Shown piece by piece: positions 25,901-33,785 of a DNA stretch of 64,000 bases (positions are counted from its first letter, which is position 1; the number at the start of each line of letters is the position of its first letter). This stretch comes from JALZKA01 sp963734015. GTDB lineage: Bacteria > Actinomycetota > Thermoleophilia > Solirubrobacterales > 70-9. The stretch covers positions 62,001 through 126,000 of the forward strand of contig CAVTFG010000003.1 in the NCBI GenBank assembly GCA_963734015.1. The letters are read 5' to 3'. The notes under the pieces were generated by a model. That model was not told the origin of the DNA. It was given only the letters and a program-made list of their open reading frames with translations, and did no database searches. The translations under genes and the position numbers were made by a program.

Positions 25901-25965
25901 GCCCGCGCCGAGGGCCCGGCAAAGCCGGGACGCGCGGGCGCTTTTCAGGCGCGATGCCTCGCGCC
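25901..25965 (+). ncRNA. Structured 5' leader: terminator-like double hairpin upstream of the M23 peptidase
   Basis: Hairpin 1 has an outer stem GCCCGCGC (25901-25908)/GCGCGGGC (25932-25939) and an inner stem CCCGGC/GCCGGG with an AAA loop, followed by GCTTTTC, resembling an intrinsic terminator. Hairpin 2 follows at once: GGCGCGA-TGCC-TCGCGCC (25948-25965). The ATG is at 26011. The layout fits an attenuation or riboswitch expression platform. No known aptamer consensus could be matched by eye. Confidence 0.5.
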
Positions 25966-26010
25966 GGCGCTGGTTTCCACGCCCACCCCGACGAGAGGAC
26001 CCCCGCAGTC

Positions 26011-26673
26011 ATGTCGCACCCGCGTTCCAGAACCCGAATCCTTGTCACGGCCGCGACGGCGATCGCCGTCGGAGCCGGCCTCGCGATCCCGGCCCTGGCG
26101 GCCGAGCCGGAGGCGGAGATCACCCCGCGCGCCGCCCTGCGCATCCTGGCCCCGACCGCGCCCGCCGCGCTCGAGGCGGTCGATGTCCGCCAGGCCAGCG
26201 ACCGCCGGTTCGCGACCGCCGAGCGCAAGCGGCGGATGCGGCCGGACGGCCCGTTCGTCCCGGTCGTCGGCAAGGTGGACTACGGCACTCCCGAGAACGC
26301 GTTCGGCGCCGCCCGCTCGGGCCACACGCACTCGGGCCACGACATGTTCGCGCCGCCCGGCACCCCGCTGGTTGCGGCCGCCGACGGCGTGGTGGTGGAC
26401 GCGGGCAGCGACGGCGGACAGGGCAACTACGTGCACGTCTACGACAGCGAGCGCGCGCAGACCTACATCTACATGCACATGGTCGCGCCGCCCAAGGTCA
26501 CGACCGGCGACGAGGTCAAGGCGGGCGAGCTCCTGGGCGGTCTCGGCTGCACCGGCTCGTGCTACGGGGACCACCTTCACTTCGAGATCCGCGACGGCAA
26601 GGGCTTCACCGCCGAGGCCCGCGACCCGCTCCCCGACCTGAAGGACTGGGAGACGCTCGACAAGCCGCTCTAG
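26011..26673 (+). CDS. Secreted M23 (LytM-type) metallopeptidase
   Basis: 220 aa. A Tat/Sec-like signal peptide (RSRTRILVTAATAIAVGAGL, cleavage after ALA) is followed by a ~60-residue linker and a LytM domain. Zinc ligands are HSGHDMFAPPGTPL (HxxxD) and HLHFEIRDG (HxH). It would cleave peptidoglycan peptide crosslinks or act as an amidase activator. GCTGSCYG before HLH has two cysteines that may pair. ATG 26011 is chosen over an upstream in-frame GTG because it starts a clean signal peptide; the 201-base gap upstream holds the CRP site and leader hairpins. Confidence 0.9.
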   Translation: MSHPRSRTRILVTAATAIAVGAGLAIPALAAEPEAEITPRAALRILAPTAPAALEAVDVRQASDRRFATAERKRRMRPDGPFVPVVGKVDYGTPENAFGAARSGHTHSGHDMFAPPGTPLVAAADGVVVDAGSDGGQGNYVHVYDSERAQTYIYMHMVAPPKVTTGDEVKAGELLGGLGCTGSCYGDHLHFEIRDGKGFTAEARDPLPDLKDWETLDKPL

Positions 26674-26722
26674 GGCCGGCGGGCCCTGAGGTCGGCGGTC
26701 GCTCGCCATACTCAGCGGCCGC

Positions 26723-28516
26723 ATGGAGGAGATCCGCAACTTCTCGATCATCGCCCACATCGACCATGGGAAGTCGACGCTGGCCGATCGCATCCTCGAG
26801 ATCACGAATGCCGTCGATGCGCGCCAGCACGTGCCGCAGATGCTGGATTCGATGGACCTCGAGCGGGAGCGCGGGATCACCATCAAGGCGCAGGCCGTGC
26901 GGGTGGAGTACGACGCGGACGACGGCTCGAGCTACCACCTGCACCTGATCGATACCCCCGGGCACGTCGATTTCGCCTACGAGGTGTCGCGCTCGCTCGC
27001 CGCGTGTGAGGGGGCGCTCCTCGTCGTCGACGCGGCGCAGGGTGTCGAGGCGCAGACCGTGGCGAACACGTACGCGGCGATCGAGGCCGGGCTCGAGCTG
27101 ATCCCGGTGCTCAACAAGGTCGATCTCCCCGGCGCCGAGCCCGAGCGGGTGACGGGCGAGATCGTCGACCTGATCGGCGGCTCGGCCGACGAGGTGCTCC
27201 ACATCTCCGCCAAGACCGGCGAGGGTGTGCGCGACGTCCTGGAGGCGATCGTGAAGCGCATCCCGCCGCCGCAAGGAAATCCGGCCGCGCCGCCCAGGGC
27301 GCTGATCTTCGACTCCGAGTTCGACCCATACCGCGGCGTCGTTGCGTACGTCCGCGCGGTCGACGGCGTCTTTCGCAAAGACGAGGCGATCCGCGCGATG
27401 CAGACCGGGACCCAGGCCGAGATCGACGAGATCGGGTTCTTCAAGCCCGCGATGGCCGCGGCGCCGGCGATGGAGGCGGGCGAGGTCGGATACGTGATCA
27501 CCGGCATCAAGGACGTGACCAAGCTGCGCGTCGGCGACACGCTGACGACGACCGCGAACCCGGCGTCCGAGGCGCTGCCCGGCTACCGCGAGGTGAAGCC
27601 AATGGTGTTCTGCGGCCTGTTCCCGATCGACACGGACCGCTACGAGGACCTCCGCGAGGCGCTCGACCGGCTCTCGCTGAACGACGCCGCGCTGTCCTGG
27701 GAGCCCGAGACGTCGCAGGCTCTCGGCTTCGGCTTCCGCTGCGGCTTCCTGGGCCTCCTGCACATGGACATCGTCCGCGAGCGACTGGAGCGCGAGTATG
27801 ACCTCGACCTCCTGGCGACGACCCCGAACGTCAGCTACGAGGTCGAGTTGCTCGACGGCGAGCGCGTCGAGGTGCACTCGCCCGTCGACCTGCCGGACCC
27901 CGGTCAGGTAGCCGAGATCCGCGAGCCGTACATCCGGGCCAGCGTGATCTGCCCGGCCGACCGGGTCGGCGCGGTCATGGAGCTGTGCCAGGAACGGCGC
28001 GGCACGCACGTCGACATCCACTACCTCTCGCCCGAGCGGGTCCAGCTTCGCTACGACCTGCCGCTGGCCGAGATCGTCCTCGACTTCTTCGACCAGCTCA
28101 AGTCGCGGACCGCCGGCTACGCCTCGCTCGACTACGAGCCGACCGGGCTCCAGCCGTCCGACCTCGTCAAGCTCGACGTGCTGCTGGCGGGCGACCCGGT
28201 GGACGCCCTGTCCGTGATCGTCCACCGCGACAAGGCGTATGTGGCCGGCAAGGCGATGGTCGAGCGGCTGCGCAAGACGATCCCCAGACAGCTCTTCGAC
28301 GTGCCGGTTCAGGCTGCAATCGGCTCCCGGGTGCTCGCGCGGGAAACCGTCAAGGCGTTGCGCAAGGATGTGACCGCGAAGCTCTACGGTGGCGACGTCA
28401 CGCGCAAGCGGAAGCTGCTCGAGAAGCAGAAGAAAGGCAAGAAGCGGATGAAGCAGGTCGGGCAGGTCGAGGTGCCACAGGAGGCGTTCCTGGCCGTGCT
28501 GGAACTGGACCGGTGA
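26723..28516 (+). CDS. lepA: Elongation factor 4 (LepA), ribosome back-translocase GTPase
   Basis: 597 aa. G1 is IIAHIDHGKSTLADRI (about residues 8-23), G2 ERERGITIKAQ, G3 DTPGHVDF and G4 NKVD. The LepA-specific C-terminus is present: SYEVELLDGERVEVHSP, RRGTHVDIHYL and GGDVTRKRKLLEKQKKGKKR. Acts on stalled ribosomes and in 30S maturation. The stop overlaps the next gene (GTGA). Confidence 0.96.
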   Translation: MEEIRNFSIIAHIDHGKSTLADRILEITNAVDARQHVPQMLDSMDLERERGITIKAQAVRVEYDADDGSSYHLHLIDTPGHVDFAYEVSRSLAACEGALLVVDAAQGVEAQTVANTYAAIEAGLELIPVLNKVDLPGAEPERVTGEIVDLIGGSADEVLHISAKTGEGVRDVLEAIVKRIPPPQGNPAAPPRALIFDSEFDPYRGVVAYVRAVDGVFRKDEAIRAMQTGTQAEIDEIGFFKPAMAAAPAMEAGEVGYVITGIKDVTKLRVGDTLTTTANPASEALPGYREVKPMVFCGLFPIDTDRYEDLREALDRLSLNDAALSWEPETSQALGFGFRCGFLGLLHMDIVRERLEREYDLDLLATTPNVSYEVELLDGERVEVHSPVDLPDPGQVAEIREPYIRASVICPADRVGAVMELCQERRGTHVDIHYLSPERVQLRYDLPLAEIVLDFFDQLKSRTAGYASLDYEPTGLQPSDLVKLDVLLAGDPVDALSVIVHRDKAYVAGKAMVERLRKTIPRQLFDVPVQAAIGSRVLARETVKALRKDVTAKLYGGDVTRKRKLLEKQKKGKKRMKQVGQVEVPQEAFLAVLELDR

Positions 28517-28908
28517 GCGCCGAGGATCCGAGGTTCGCCCTGATCCGCGACGCGTTCGCCTCGTTCGAGAGCAGGGACGTCGCGGGGCTCGCGAGCTTTC
28601 TGCACCCGGAGGTCGAGTCGCGAGTCTTCCCGCCGCTCCTGAACACGGGCACCTGGCAGGGGTATCCGGGCTTCGTCGAGATGACGACCGGCTGGGAGGA
28701 GGCGTTCGGGGAGATCACCTACGGCATCACCGGGTTCGAGTCCCTCGACGACCGCAACATCCTCGTCGCGGTCCACCAAGAGGCGACCGGCGCCGGCAGC
28801 GGCGTCCCGGTGGTCCTCGACGTCTACTTCCTGATCGAGTTCGAGGGCGACCAGGCGACCAGATTCCAGATCCATGCCGATCGCGAGTCGGCGCTGGCGG
28901 CGGTCTGA
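28513..28908 (+). CDS. SnoaL-like (NTF2-fold) protein
   Basis: 131 aa, GTG start on the lepA stop. NTF2-like cone fold: FALIRDAFASFESRDVAGLA, SFLHPEVESRVFPPLLN, TWQGYPGFVEMTTGWEEAFG, and DVYFLIEFEGDQATRFQIHA. These folds serve as small isomerases, hydrolases or ligand carriers; the ligand is unknown. It is followed 3 bases later by a second member of the fold, so the pair may work as a heterodimer, an inference from adjacency. Confidence 0.75.
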   Translation: MSAEDPRFALIRDAFASFESRDVAGLASFLHPEVESRVFPPLLNTGTWQGYPGFVEMTTGWEEAFGEITYGITGFESLDDRNILVAVHQEATGAGSGVPVVLDVYFLIEFEGDQATRFQIHADRESALAAV

Positions 28909-28911
28909 CCG

Positions 28912-29349
28912 ATGGCGGACGAGCCGACCGCAGGGCAGCGCGAGAACATGAGTCTCGCCCAGCGGGCCCTCCAGCTCTACGTCGGCCGGGATATCGAGGG
29001 TTTGCTCGCCCTCTACCACCCCGACGTGGTCGTGACCGCCCCGGACTTCATGAACGCCGGCCCGTTTCACGGCCACGAGGGCTACATGGAGTGGATCTCG
29101 CGCTGGAACGAGGCATGGGATGACTTCGACTTCGACCTCAGGGCAATCGAGCCGGTCGGCGAGCGCCACGTCGTCCTGAGCATCCTGGTCAGCGGGCGGG
29201 GCGCGGGCAGTGGGGTGGAGGTGGAGCAGATGTCGTACTGGGTCGCGGAGATCCGCGACAAGCTCGGCACGTACCTCGAGGTCCTACTCACGGAGGGGCG
29301 GGCGTTCGAGCTGGCGCGCCGCCGCGAGGTGGACTCAGGGAAACGATGA
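28912..29349 (+). CDS. SnoaL-like (NTF2-fold) protein, second copy
   Basis: 145 aa. The pattern LAQRALQLYVGRDIEGLLAL, YHPDVVVTAPDFMNAGPFHG, EGYMEWISRWNEAWDDFDFD matches the SnoaL/NTF2 fold more closely than the upstream copy. Its stop TGA is contained in the ATGA that begins junction element copy 1. Homology to the preceding gene is at fold level only; they are not a recent duplication. Confidence 0.78.
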   Translation: MADEPTAGQRENMSLAQRALQLYVGRDIEGLLALYHPDVVVTAPDFMNAGPFHGHEGYMEWISRWNEAWDDFDFDLRAIEPVGERHVVLSILVSGRGAGSGVEVEQMSYWVAEIRDKLGTYLEVLLTEGRAFELARRREVDSGKR

Positions 29350-29411
29350 GCGGCGCAAGGCGCGAAACCAACTTGGCCACCCTGGCAAGGGATACGTAGA
29401 CTCCCGCGCCG
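29346..29411 (+). repeat. Intercistronic junction element, copy 1 (SnoaL / MaoC-1 junction)
   Basis: Starts at the ATGA that ends the SnoaL gene. It encodes the short frame MSGARRETNLATLARDT ending TAG at 29397-29399. Hairpin GCGGC-GCAA-GGCGC has one G-G mismatch and a GNRA loop; CGAAAC follows; CCCTGGCAAGGG forms the second hairpin. This copy differs from the others in having 20 bases between AAGGG and the next ATG (29412) instead of 9-10. The peptide frame is the same as that of the MaoC gene. Confidence 0.8.
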
Positions 29412-29858
29412 ATGTCGCTCAAGACCGACGCGGCCGGCAAGACCTGGGATCCAGTGTCGTTCACCGTCGAGGGCGAGCGAATCACCCGCTACGCCGACGC
29501 GATCGGCGCGGACAGCCCGCTCCACCGCGACGCCGAGGCCGCGCGAGCGGCAGGTTTCCGGGACGTCGTCGCGCCGCCGATGTTCTGCGTCGTCTACTCG
29601 AGCCCCGCGATGGGGCCCGCGATCCTCGATCCGGAGGTCGAGCTGAATTTCGCCGCGATGGTCCACGGCGGCCAGGAGTTCGAGTGGGGCGAGCCCGTCT
29701 GCGCCGGCGACGAGATCACGACCAGGGTCAGATGCGGCTCGATCGAGGAGCACGATGGGAAGGGCTTCTACGTGTTCGAATCGGTCTCGACCAACCAGGA
29801 CGGCGCGGAGACCGTGAAGGGCACCTGGACGAACATCGTGCGAGGCGTTGCTGTTTGA
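29412..29858 (+). CDS. MaoC-like dehydratase (HadA/FAS1-dehydratase type)
   Basis: 148 aa hot-dog fold. The N-terminal half reads SFTVEGERITRYADAIGADS, PLHRDAEAARAAGFRDVVAP, and PPMFCVVYSSPAMG; the C-terminal part is HGGQEFEWGEPVCAGDEITT and VRCGSIEEHDGKGFYVFES. It resembles the substrate-binding HadA/HadC subunit of mycobacterial hydroxyacyl-thioester dehydratases, which lacks the catalytic Asp-His and pairs with HadB. The next gene has the catalytic motif, so a HadAB-like heterodimer in fatty acid or other acyl-thioester metabolism is likely. Confidence 0.82.
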   Translation: MSLKTDAAGKTWDPVSFTVEGERITRYADAIGADSPLHRDAEAARAAGFRDVVAPPMFCVVYSSPAMGPAILDPEVELNFAAMVHGGQEFEWGEPVCAGDEITTRVRCGSIEEHDGKGFYVFESVSTNQDGAETVKGTWTNIVRGVAV

Positions 29859-29916
29859 TGAGCGACGTAGGGCGCGAAAGCATGTTCGCCCCCCTGGCAA
29901 GGGATGGGTCCTGATG
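29858..29916 (+). repeat. Intercistronic junction element, copy 2 (MaoC-1 / MaoC-2 junction)
   Basis: Begins TGATGA: the MaoC-1 stop is followed by the overlapping ATGA of the element. Frame MSDVGRESMFAPLARDGS ends TGA, overlapping the next ATG (TGATG at 29912-29916). Hairpin 1 is GCGAC-GTAG-GGCGC with one A-G mismatch, then CGAAA. CCCTGGCAAGGG forms hairpin 2, and AAGGG lies 10 bases before the MaoC-2 start. Confidence 0.85.
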
Positions 29917-30306
29917 ACCGAGTTCTCGGTCGGTGATTCCCTCCCGGAGCTCCGGGTCACTCCGGACGCGGGGCTGACGAGGCGCTACGCGGAGGCCTCC
30001 GGCGACATGAACCCGATCCACATCGACGAGGAATTCGCGAAGAAGGTCGGCCTGCCAGGCTGCATCCTGCACGGCCTATGGTCGATGGCCCAGGTCGCGC
30101 GCGCCCAATCCGCGGTCGCCGGTGGCGACCCCCGCGCCCTGAAGCGCCTCTCCGTCCAGTTCCGCGGGATGGGCTTTCCCGAGCGGGAGATCGTGGTGAC
30201 GTCGACGGTCACCGAGGCGCACGACGGGCGTATCGTCACCGACACCGTCGCCACGCAGGGCGACAACCGGATCATCCGCAACGCCAGCGCCACACTCGAG
30301 CTTTAA
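29914..30306 (+). CDS. MaoC-like enoyl/hydroxyacyl-thioester dehydratase (HadB type)
   Basis: 130 aa. Carries the hydratase motif in YAEASGDMNPIHIDEEFAKK (catalytic Asp and His), then VGLPGCILHGLWSMAQVARA. The C-terminal half holds RLSVQFRGMGFPEREIVVTS. Together with the HadA-like gene upstream it would form a complete dehydratase. Its start lies within element copy 2, which supplies the ribosome-binding site AAGGG. A physiological role (FAS-II, beta-oxidation) cannot be told from the neighbours. Confidence 0.85.
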   Translation: MTEFSVGDSLPELRVTPDAGLTRRYAEASGDMNPIHIDEEFAKKVGLPGCILHGLWSMAQVARAQSAVAGGDPRALKRLSVQFRGMGFPEREIVVTSTVTEAHDGRIVTDTVATQGDNRIIRNASATLEL

Positions 30307-30332
30307 CCGAGCGCCATCCTAGAATCCATCGG

Positions 30333-31376
30333 GTGCTTGTGAGCGAGCGCCAACAGCGGATCCTGCTGCTCGTCGCGGAGGAGTACCTCCGCACGGGCAA
30401 GCCCGTGGGATCGAAGGCGATCGCCGAGCGCGGCGACGTCGAGTGGGGCGCGTCCACGGTCCGCAACGAGCTGGCGGCGCTCGAGCGCGACGGATACCTC
30501 ACGCACCCGCACACGTCCGCCGGGCGCATGCCGACCGACCGCGGCTACCGGTTCTACGCCGACTCCCTGCTTGCGACTGCGCCCACTCGGCCGGCCGCGG
30601 ACTCGGCCACCCCCGAGCTCGATCTGACGCGGATGCGCCGGGAGGTCGAGGACGCGATGCGCGAGACGACGCAGGCTCTCTCGCAGATGACCGACCTGCT
30701 GGCGGTCGCAACCGCGCCGCCTCCGAGCGCGGCCCGCGTCCACCGGATCGAGGTGCTACCGCTGCAGCCAAACGTCGCGATGGTGGTTGTGATCGCGACG
30801 AACGGCGCCGTCGCAAAGCGGGTGTTCAATTTCGATCGCAAGCTCGACGCCGGCATGCTGGAGTGGGCCTCCAGCTATCTGAACGAGCGCCTGACCGGGC
30901 TCGCGCTGGGCGCGCGGATGACGGGCGACCGGCTCACGGATCCGGAGCTCTCGAGCTCCGAGGCCAGCTTCCTGGCCGAGATCGGCGCCGCCTTCACCGA
31001 CCTCGAGCGCCGCGCGGGCGAGGACCTCTACGTGGACGGCGCGGCTCGCCTGCTCTCCGAGGAGCACGCGCCGGACCTGCCGGAGGCGGAGTCCCTGATG
31101 GGCGTCCTCGAGGGCCGCGCGAACCTGCTGCGCGTCCTGCGCTCGGCCCTCGACGAGCGTTCCGTCTTCGTCTGGATCGGCGAGGAGAACCCCGCCCCCG
31201 AGCTGCGAACCGTCAGCGTCGTTGGCGCCAACTACGGCCTCGGCTACCGCAACCTCGGCACCGTCGGCGTCCTCGGCCCGACGCGGATGGACTACGCGAC
31301 CGCGATCGCCTCGGTGCGGGACGCGGCCGGCGAGCTCTCCCGGTTCTTCGAGTCCGTCTACGAGCCGCGCAGCTAG
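30333..31376 (+). CDS. hrcA: Heat-inducible transcription repressor HrcA
   Basis: About 347 aa, GTG start (30333; GTG 30339 is also possible). N-terminal winged helix ERQQRILLLVAEEYLRTGKP, VGSKAIAERGDVEWGASTVR, NELAALERDGYLTHPHTSAG; then the GAF-like dimer domain ending VSVVGANYGLGYRNLGTVGV. HrcA represses groE and dnaK operons by binding CIRCE. No CIRCE (TTAGCACTC-N9-GAGTGCTAA) is visible just upstream here. dnaJ follows with no gap, the usual hrcA-dnaJ pair. Confidence 0.94.
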   Translation: MLVSERQQRILLLVAEEYLRTGKPVGSKAIAERGDVEWGASTVRNELAALERDGYLTHPHTSAGRMPTDRGYRFYADSLLATAPTRPAADSATPELDLTRMRREVEDAMRETTQALSQMTDLLAVATAPPPSAARVHRIEVLPLQPNVAMVVVIATNGAVAKRVFNFDRKLDAGMLEWASSYLNERLTGLALGARMTGDRLTDPELSSSEASFLAEIGAAFTDLERRAGEDLYVDGAARLLSEEHAPDLPEAESLMGVLEGRANLLRVLRSALDERSVFVWIGEENPAPELRTVSVVGANYGLGYRNLGTVGVLGPTRMDYATAIASVRDAAGELSRFFESVYEPRS

Positions 31377-32465
31377 ATGCCCCGGGACTACTACGAAGTC
31401 CTCGGCGTCGACCGGGGTGCCGCCGACGCGGACATCAAGAAGGCGTTCAGGCGGCTCGCCCGTGAGCTCCACCCCGACGTGAACAAGCACGATCCGGCCG
31501 CCGAGGAGAAGTTCAAGGAGGCTGCGGAGGCTTACGAGGCCCTCTCCGATCCCGAGCGCCGCCGGACCTACGACACGTTTGGCCACGAGGGCCTGCGCTC
31601 GGGCGGGTTCTCGTCGCGAGCATCCGCGGGTGCCGGCTTCGAGGACATCCTGGGCGCGTTCTTCGGCCAGGGCGATCCGCTGTTCTCGGAGCTGTTCGGA
31701 TTCGGCCGCCGGGGCCCGGCGCCGGGAGGCGACATCGGGGTCGCCGTCGAGATCGAGCTCGCGGACGTGCTGGAGGGCGTCAGCCGCGAGGTCTCGTTCG
31801 AGGCCGTCTCCCGCTGCGAGCATTGCAACGGCAACGGCGCCGAGCCCGGCACGCCGATCCAGACCTGCGAGACCTGCGGCGGCCAGGGCGTCGTGCAGCA
31901 GGTCTCCCGCACCGCGTTCGGGCAGATGGTGCGCTCGGCCGCCTGCCCGACCTGCAACGGCGAGGGCAAGATCCCCGACGAGCCCTGCGCCGAGTGCGAC
32001 GGGGTCGGGCGCGTGCGACGGCGGCGCACGTGGGACGTTGACGTTCCCGCGGGAATCGAGGACGGGCAGCGCATCCGGATCTCGGGCGCCGGCCATTCGG
32101 GCGAGCACGGTGCGCCGGCCGGCGACCTCTACGTCGAGGTCCGGGTTCGCGCGGACGAGCGCTTCGAGCGCCACGGCGAGCACCTGATCACCCCGGCCCG
32201 GATCGGCGTCACGCGCGCGATGCTCGGGGGCAAGATCCAGGTACCGACGCTCAACGGGCCCCGCGAGGTCGAGGTTCCAAAGGGCGCCCAGCCGGGCCAG
32301 CGCATCGTCGTCAAGGGCGAGGGACTGCCACGGCTTCAGGGCCGTCGGCGCGGCGACCAGCACGTGGTGCTGGAGGTCGTGGTCCCCGACCGGCTCAGCC
32401 GGAAGCAGCGGGCCGCGGCGCAGGAGCTCGACGACCTTCTCGACGAGCCTTCCGTCGGGGGATGA
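31377..32465 (+). CDS. dnaJ: Chaperone DnaJ
   Basis: 362 aa type I J-protein. J domain with HPD (DYYEVLGVDRGAADADIKKA, ELHPDVNKHD), a Gly/Ser/Phe-rich linker, and a zinc-binding domain with four CxxCxGxG-type repeats (CEHCNGNG, CETCGGQG, CPTCNGEG, CAECDGVG), followed by the C-terminal substrate domains. Stimulates DnaK ATPase. Length is normal. Overlaps prmA by 4 bases. Confidence 0.95.
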   Translation: MPRDYYEVLGVDRGAADADIKKAFRRLARELHPDVNKHDPAAEEKFKEAAEAYEALSDPERRRTYDTFGHEGLRSGGFSSRASAGAGFEDILGAFFGQGDPLFSELFGFGRRGPAPGGDIGVAVEIELADVLEGVSREVSFEAVSRCEHCNGNGAEPGTPIQTCETCGGQGVVQQVSRTAFGQMVRSAACPTCNGEGKIPDEPCAECDGVGRVRRRRTWDVDVPAGIEDGQRIRISGAGHSGEHGAPAGDLYVEVRVRADERFERHGEHLITPARIGVTRAMLGGKIQVPTLNGPREVEVPKGAQPGQRIVVKGEGLPRLQGRRRGDQHVVLEVVVPDRLSRKQRAAAQELDDLLDEPSVGG

Positions 32466-33283
32466 TTCGCCTCGCGGTTCGCTGCCGGCCCGAACAGGCC
32501 GAGGTAGTCCTCGCGGAGCTGGTGCAGCTCGCCCCCGGCGGTGTCGAGGAGGAATCCGGCCCGGGGTGGGTCGAGTACGCGATCTATGGGGCCGAGGGTG
32601 AGCTTCCCGAGCTTGGCGACGTCGAGGTGGCCGCGGGCGAGGGGCTCGTGGACGTTCGCTCGGAGCAGATCCCCGACGACTGGGCCGACCGCTGGCGCGA
32701 CTTCCACGAGCCGACCTCGATCGCCGATGGCAGGGTGGTGATCCGGCCCTCGTGGCGGGATGAGCCGGCCGGCGACTCGATCGACGTCGTCATCGACCCC
32801 GGCCAGGCGTTCGGCACGGGCGCGCACCCGACCACGCGGATGTGCGTCGAGTTGCTCGTCCAGCTCGCCGACGAGACGCCCGCGGCCGGACCCCTGCTCG
32901 ATCTCGGCACCGGCTCGGCCGTGCTCGCGATCGTCGCCGCCAAACTCGGCTTCGCGCCGGTGACGGGCGTCGATCTCGAGCACCCGGCCCTCGAGGCCGC
33001 GCGCGAGAACGCGGCCGCCAACCAGGTGGAGCTCGGGCTCGACCGCCTGAACCTCCGGGAGGAGGCGCCGCCGGCAGCTCCCACCGTGGTTGCGAACCTC
33101 ACCGCGCCGATCCTGCGCGACGTGGCGGCCCGGCTCCCGGCTGGATGCGAGCGGCTGATCTGCTCCGGGCTCCTCGCGCGCGAGGCGGAGGACGTGGAGG
33201 CGGCGTTCGCCGACGCCGGGCTCGAGCGGCGAGAGCGCCGGAACTCGGGCGACTGGTCCGCGTTGCTGCTCGAACGCCCGTAG
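32462..33283 (+). CDS. prmA: Ribosomal protein L11 methyltransferase
   Basis: 273 aa. The N-terminal substrate-recognition domain is followed by a Rossmann methyltransferase: VIDPGQAFGTGAHPTTRMC, LLDLGTGSAVLAIVAAKLG (SAM-binding), VDLEHPALEAARENAAANQV and VVANLTAPILRDVAA (the NLTxxxL variant of NPPY). Trimethylates L11. The dnaJ-prmA order is common in Gram-positive bacteria. Confidence 0.93.
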   Translation: MIRLAVRCRPEQAEVVLAELVQLAPGGVEEESGPGWVEYAIYGAEGELPELGDVEVAAGEGLVDVRSEQIPDDWADRWRDFHEPTSIADGRVVIRPSWRDEPAGDSIDVVIDPGQAFGTGAHPTTRMCVELLVQLADETPAAGPLLDLGTGSAVLAIVAAKLGFAPVTGVDLEHPALEAARENAAANQVELGLDRLNLREEAPPAAPTVVANLTAPILRDVAARLPAGCERLICSGLLAREAEDVEAAFADAGLERRERRNSGDWSALLLERP

Positions 33284-33308
33284 CCGCCGCGCGGGGTATG
33301 TTGCCCGC

Positions 33309-33774
33309 ATGATCGCCGCAGCTGTTCAGTTCTACGACGTCGTCGTCTTCTTCCACATCCTGGCCGTCGTGCTCGCCTTCGGCCCGACCTTCGCCTACGG
33401 GGCGTTCTTCGCCACGGCCGGCAGGACCAACCCGGCGGCGCTGCCGACCATCGGCCGGGTCGTGGTCATGTGGAGCCGGATCGCAACTCGGTGGGGGCTG
33501 CTCGTGATCTTGATCACCGGCCTCTACCTGGTCGACGATCGCTGGGACTTCGCCGATTTCTTCGTGTCCGTGGGGAATCGTGGCGGTCTTGATCCTGTTC
33601 GGGATGTCGCAGTGGTACTTCATCCCGACCACTCAGAAGTTCGTCGATGCCGCGGAGGCCGGGAGGCAGGATGAGGTCCAGGCCCTCGCGGCCGGTCAGC
33701 AGAAGGTCGGCCCGATCGCCGGGATCATCGTGATCCTCACGATCTACGTGATGACGGCCCAGCCGTTCCAATAG
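33309..33774 (+). CDS. DUF2269-like integral membrane protein, frameshifted near 33575
   Basis: Four predicted membrane helices: FYDVVVFFHILAVVLAFGPT; VVVMWSRIATRWGLLVILIT; then, in the next frame, VAVLILFGMSQWYFIP and VGPIAGIIVILTIYVMTAQP. The first frame runs to FADFFVSVG near 33572, where an apparent extra A moves the frame; the second continues cleanly to 33774. The combined 154 residues match the compact membrane proteins grouped as DUF2269. Function unknown. Confidence 0.72.
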
Positions 33775-33785
33775 GTCGAGCGGCC

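Noticed and set aside
25861..26010. c-di-AMP (ydaO) or c-di-GMP riboswitch before the M23 peptidase.
   Set aside because: Hairpins are present, but the conserved aptamer sequences could not be recognised by eye; left as an unclassified leader.
30307..30332. CIRCE operator before hrcA.
   Set aside because: No TTAGCACTC/GAGTGCTAA pair is present in the gap.
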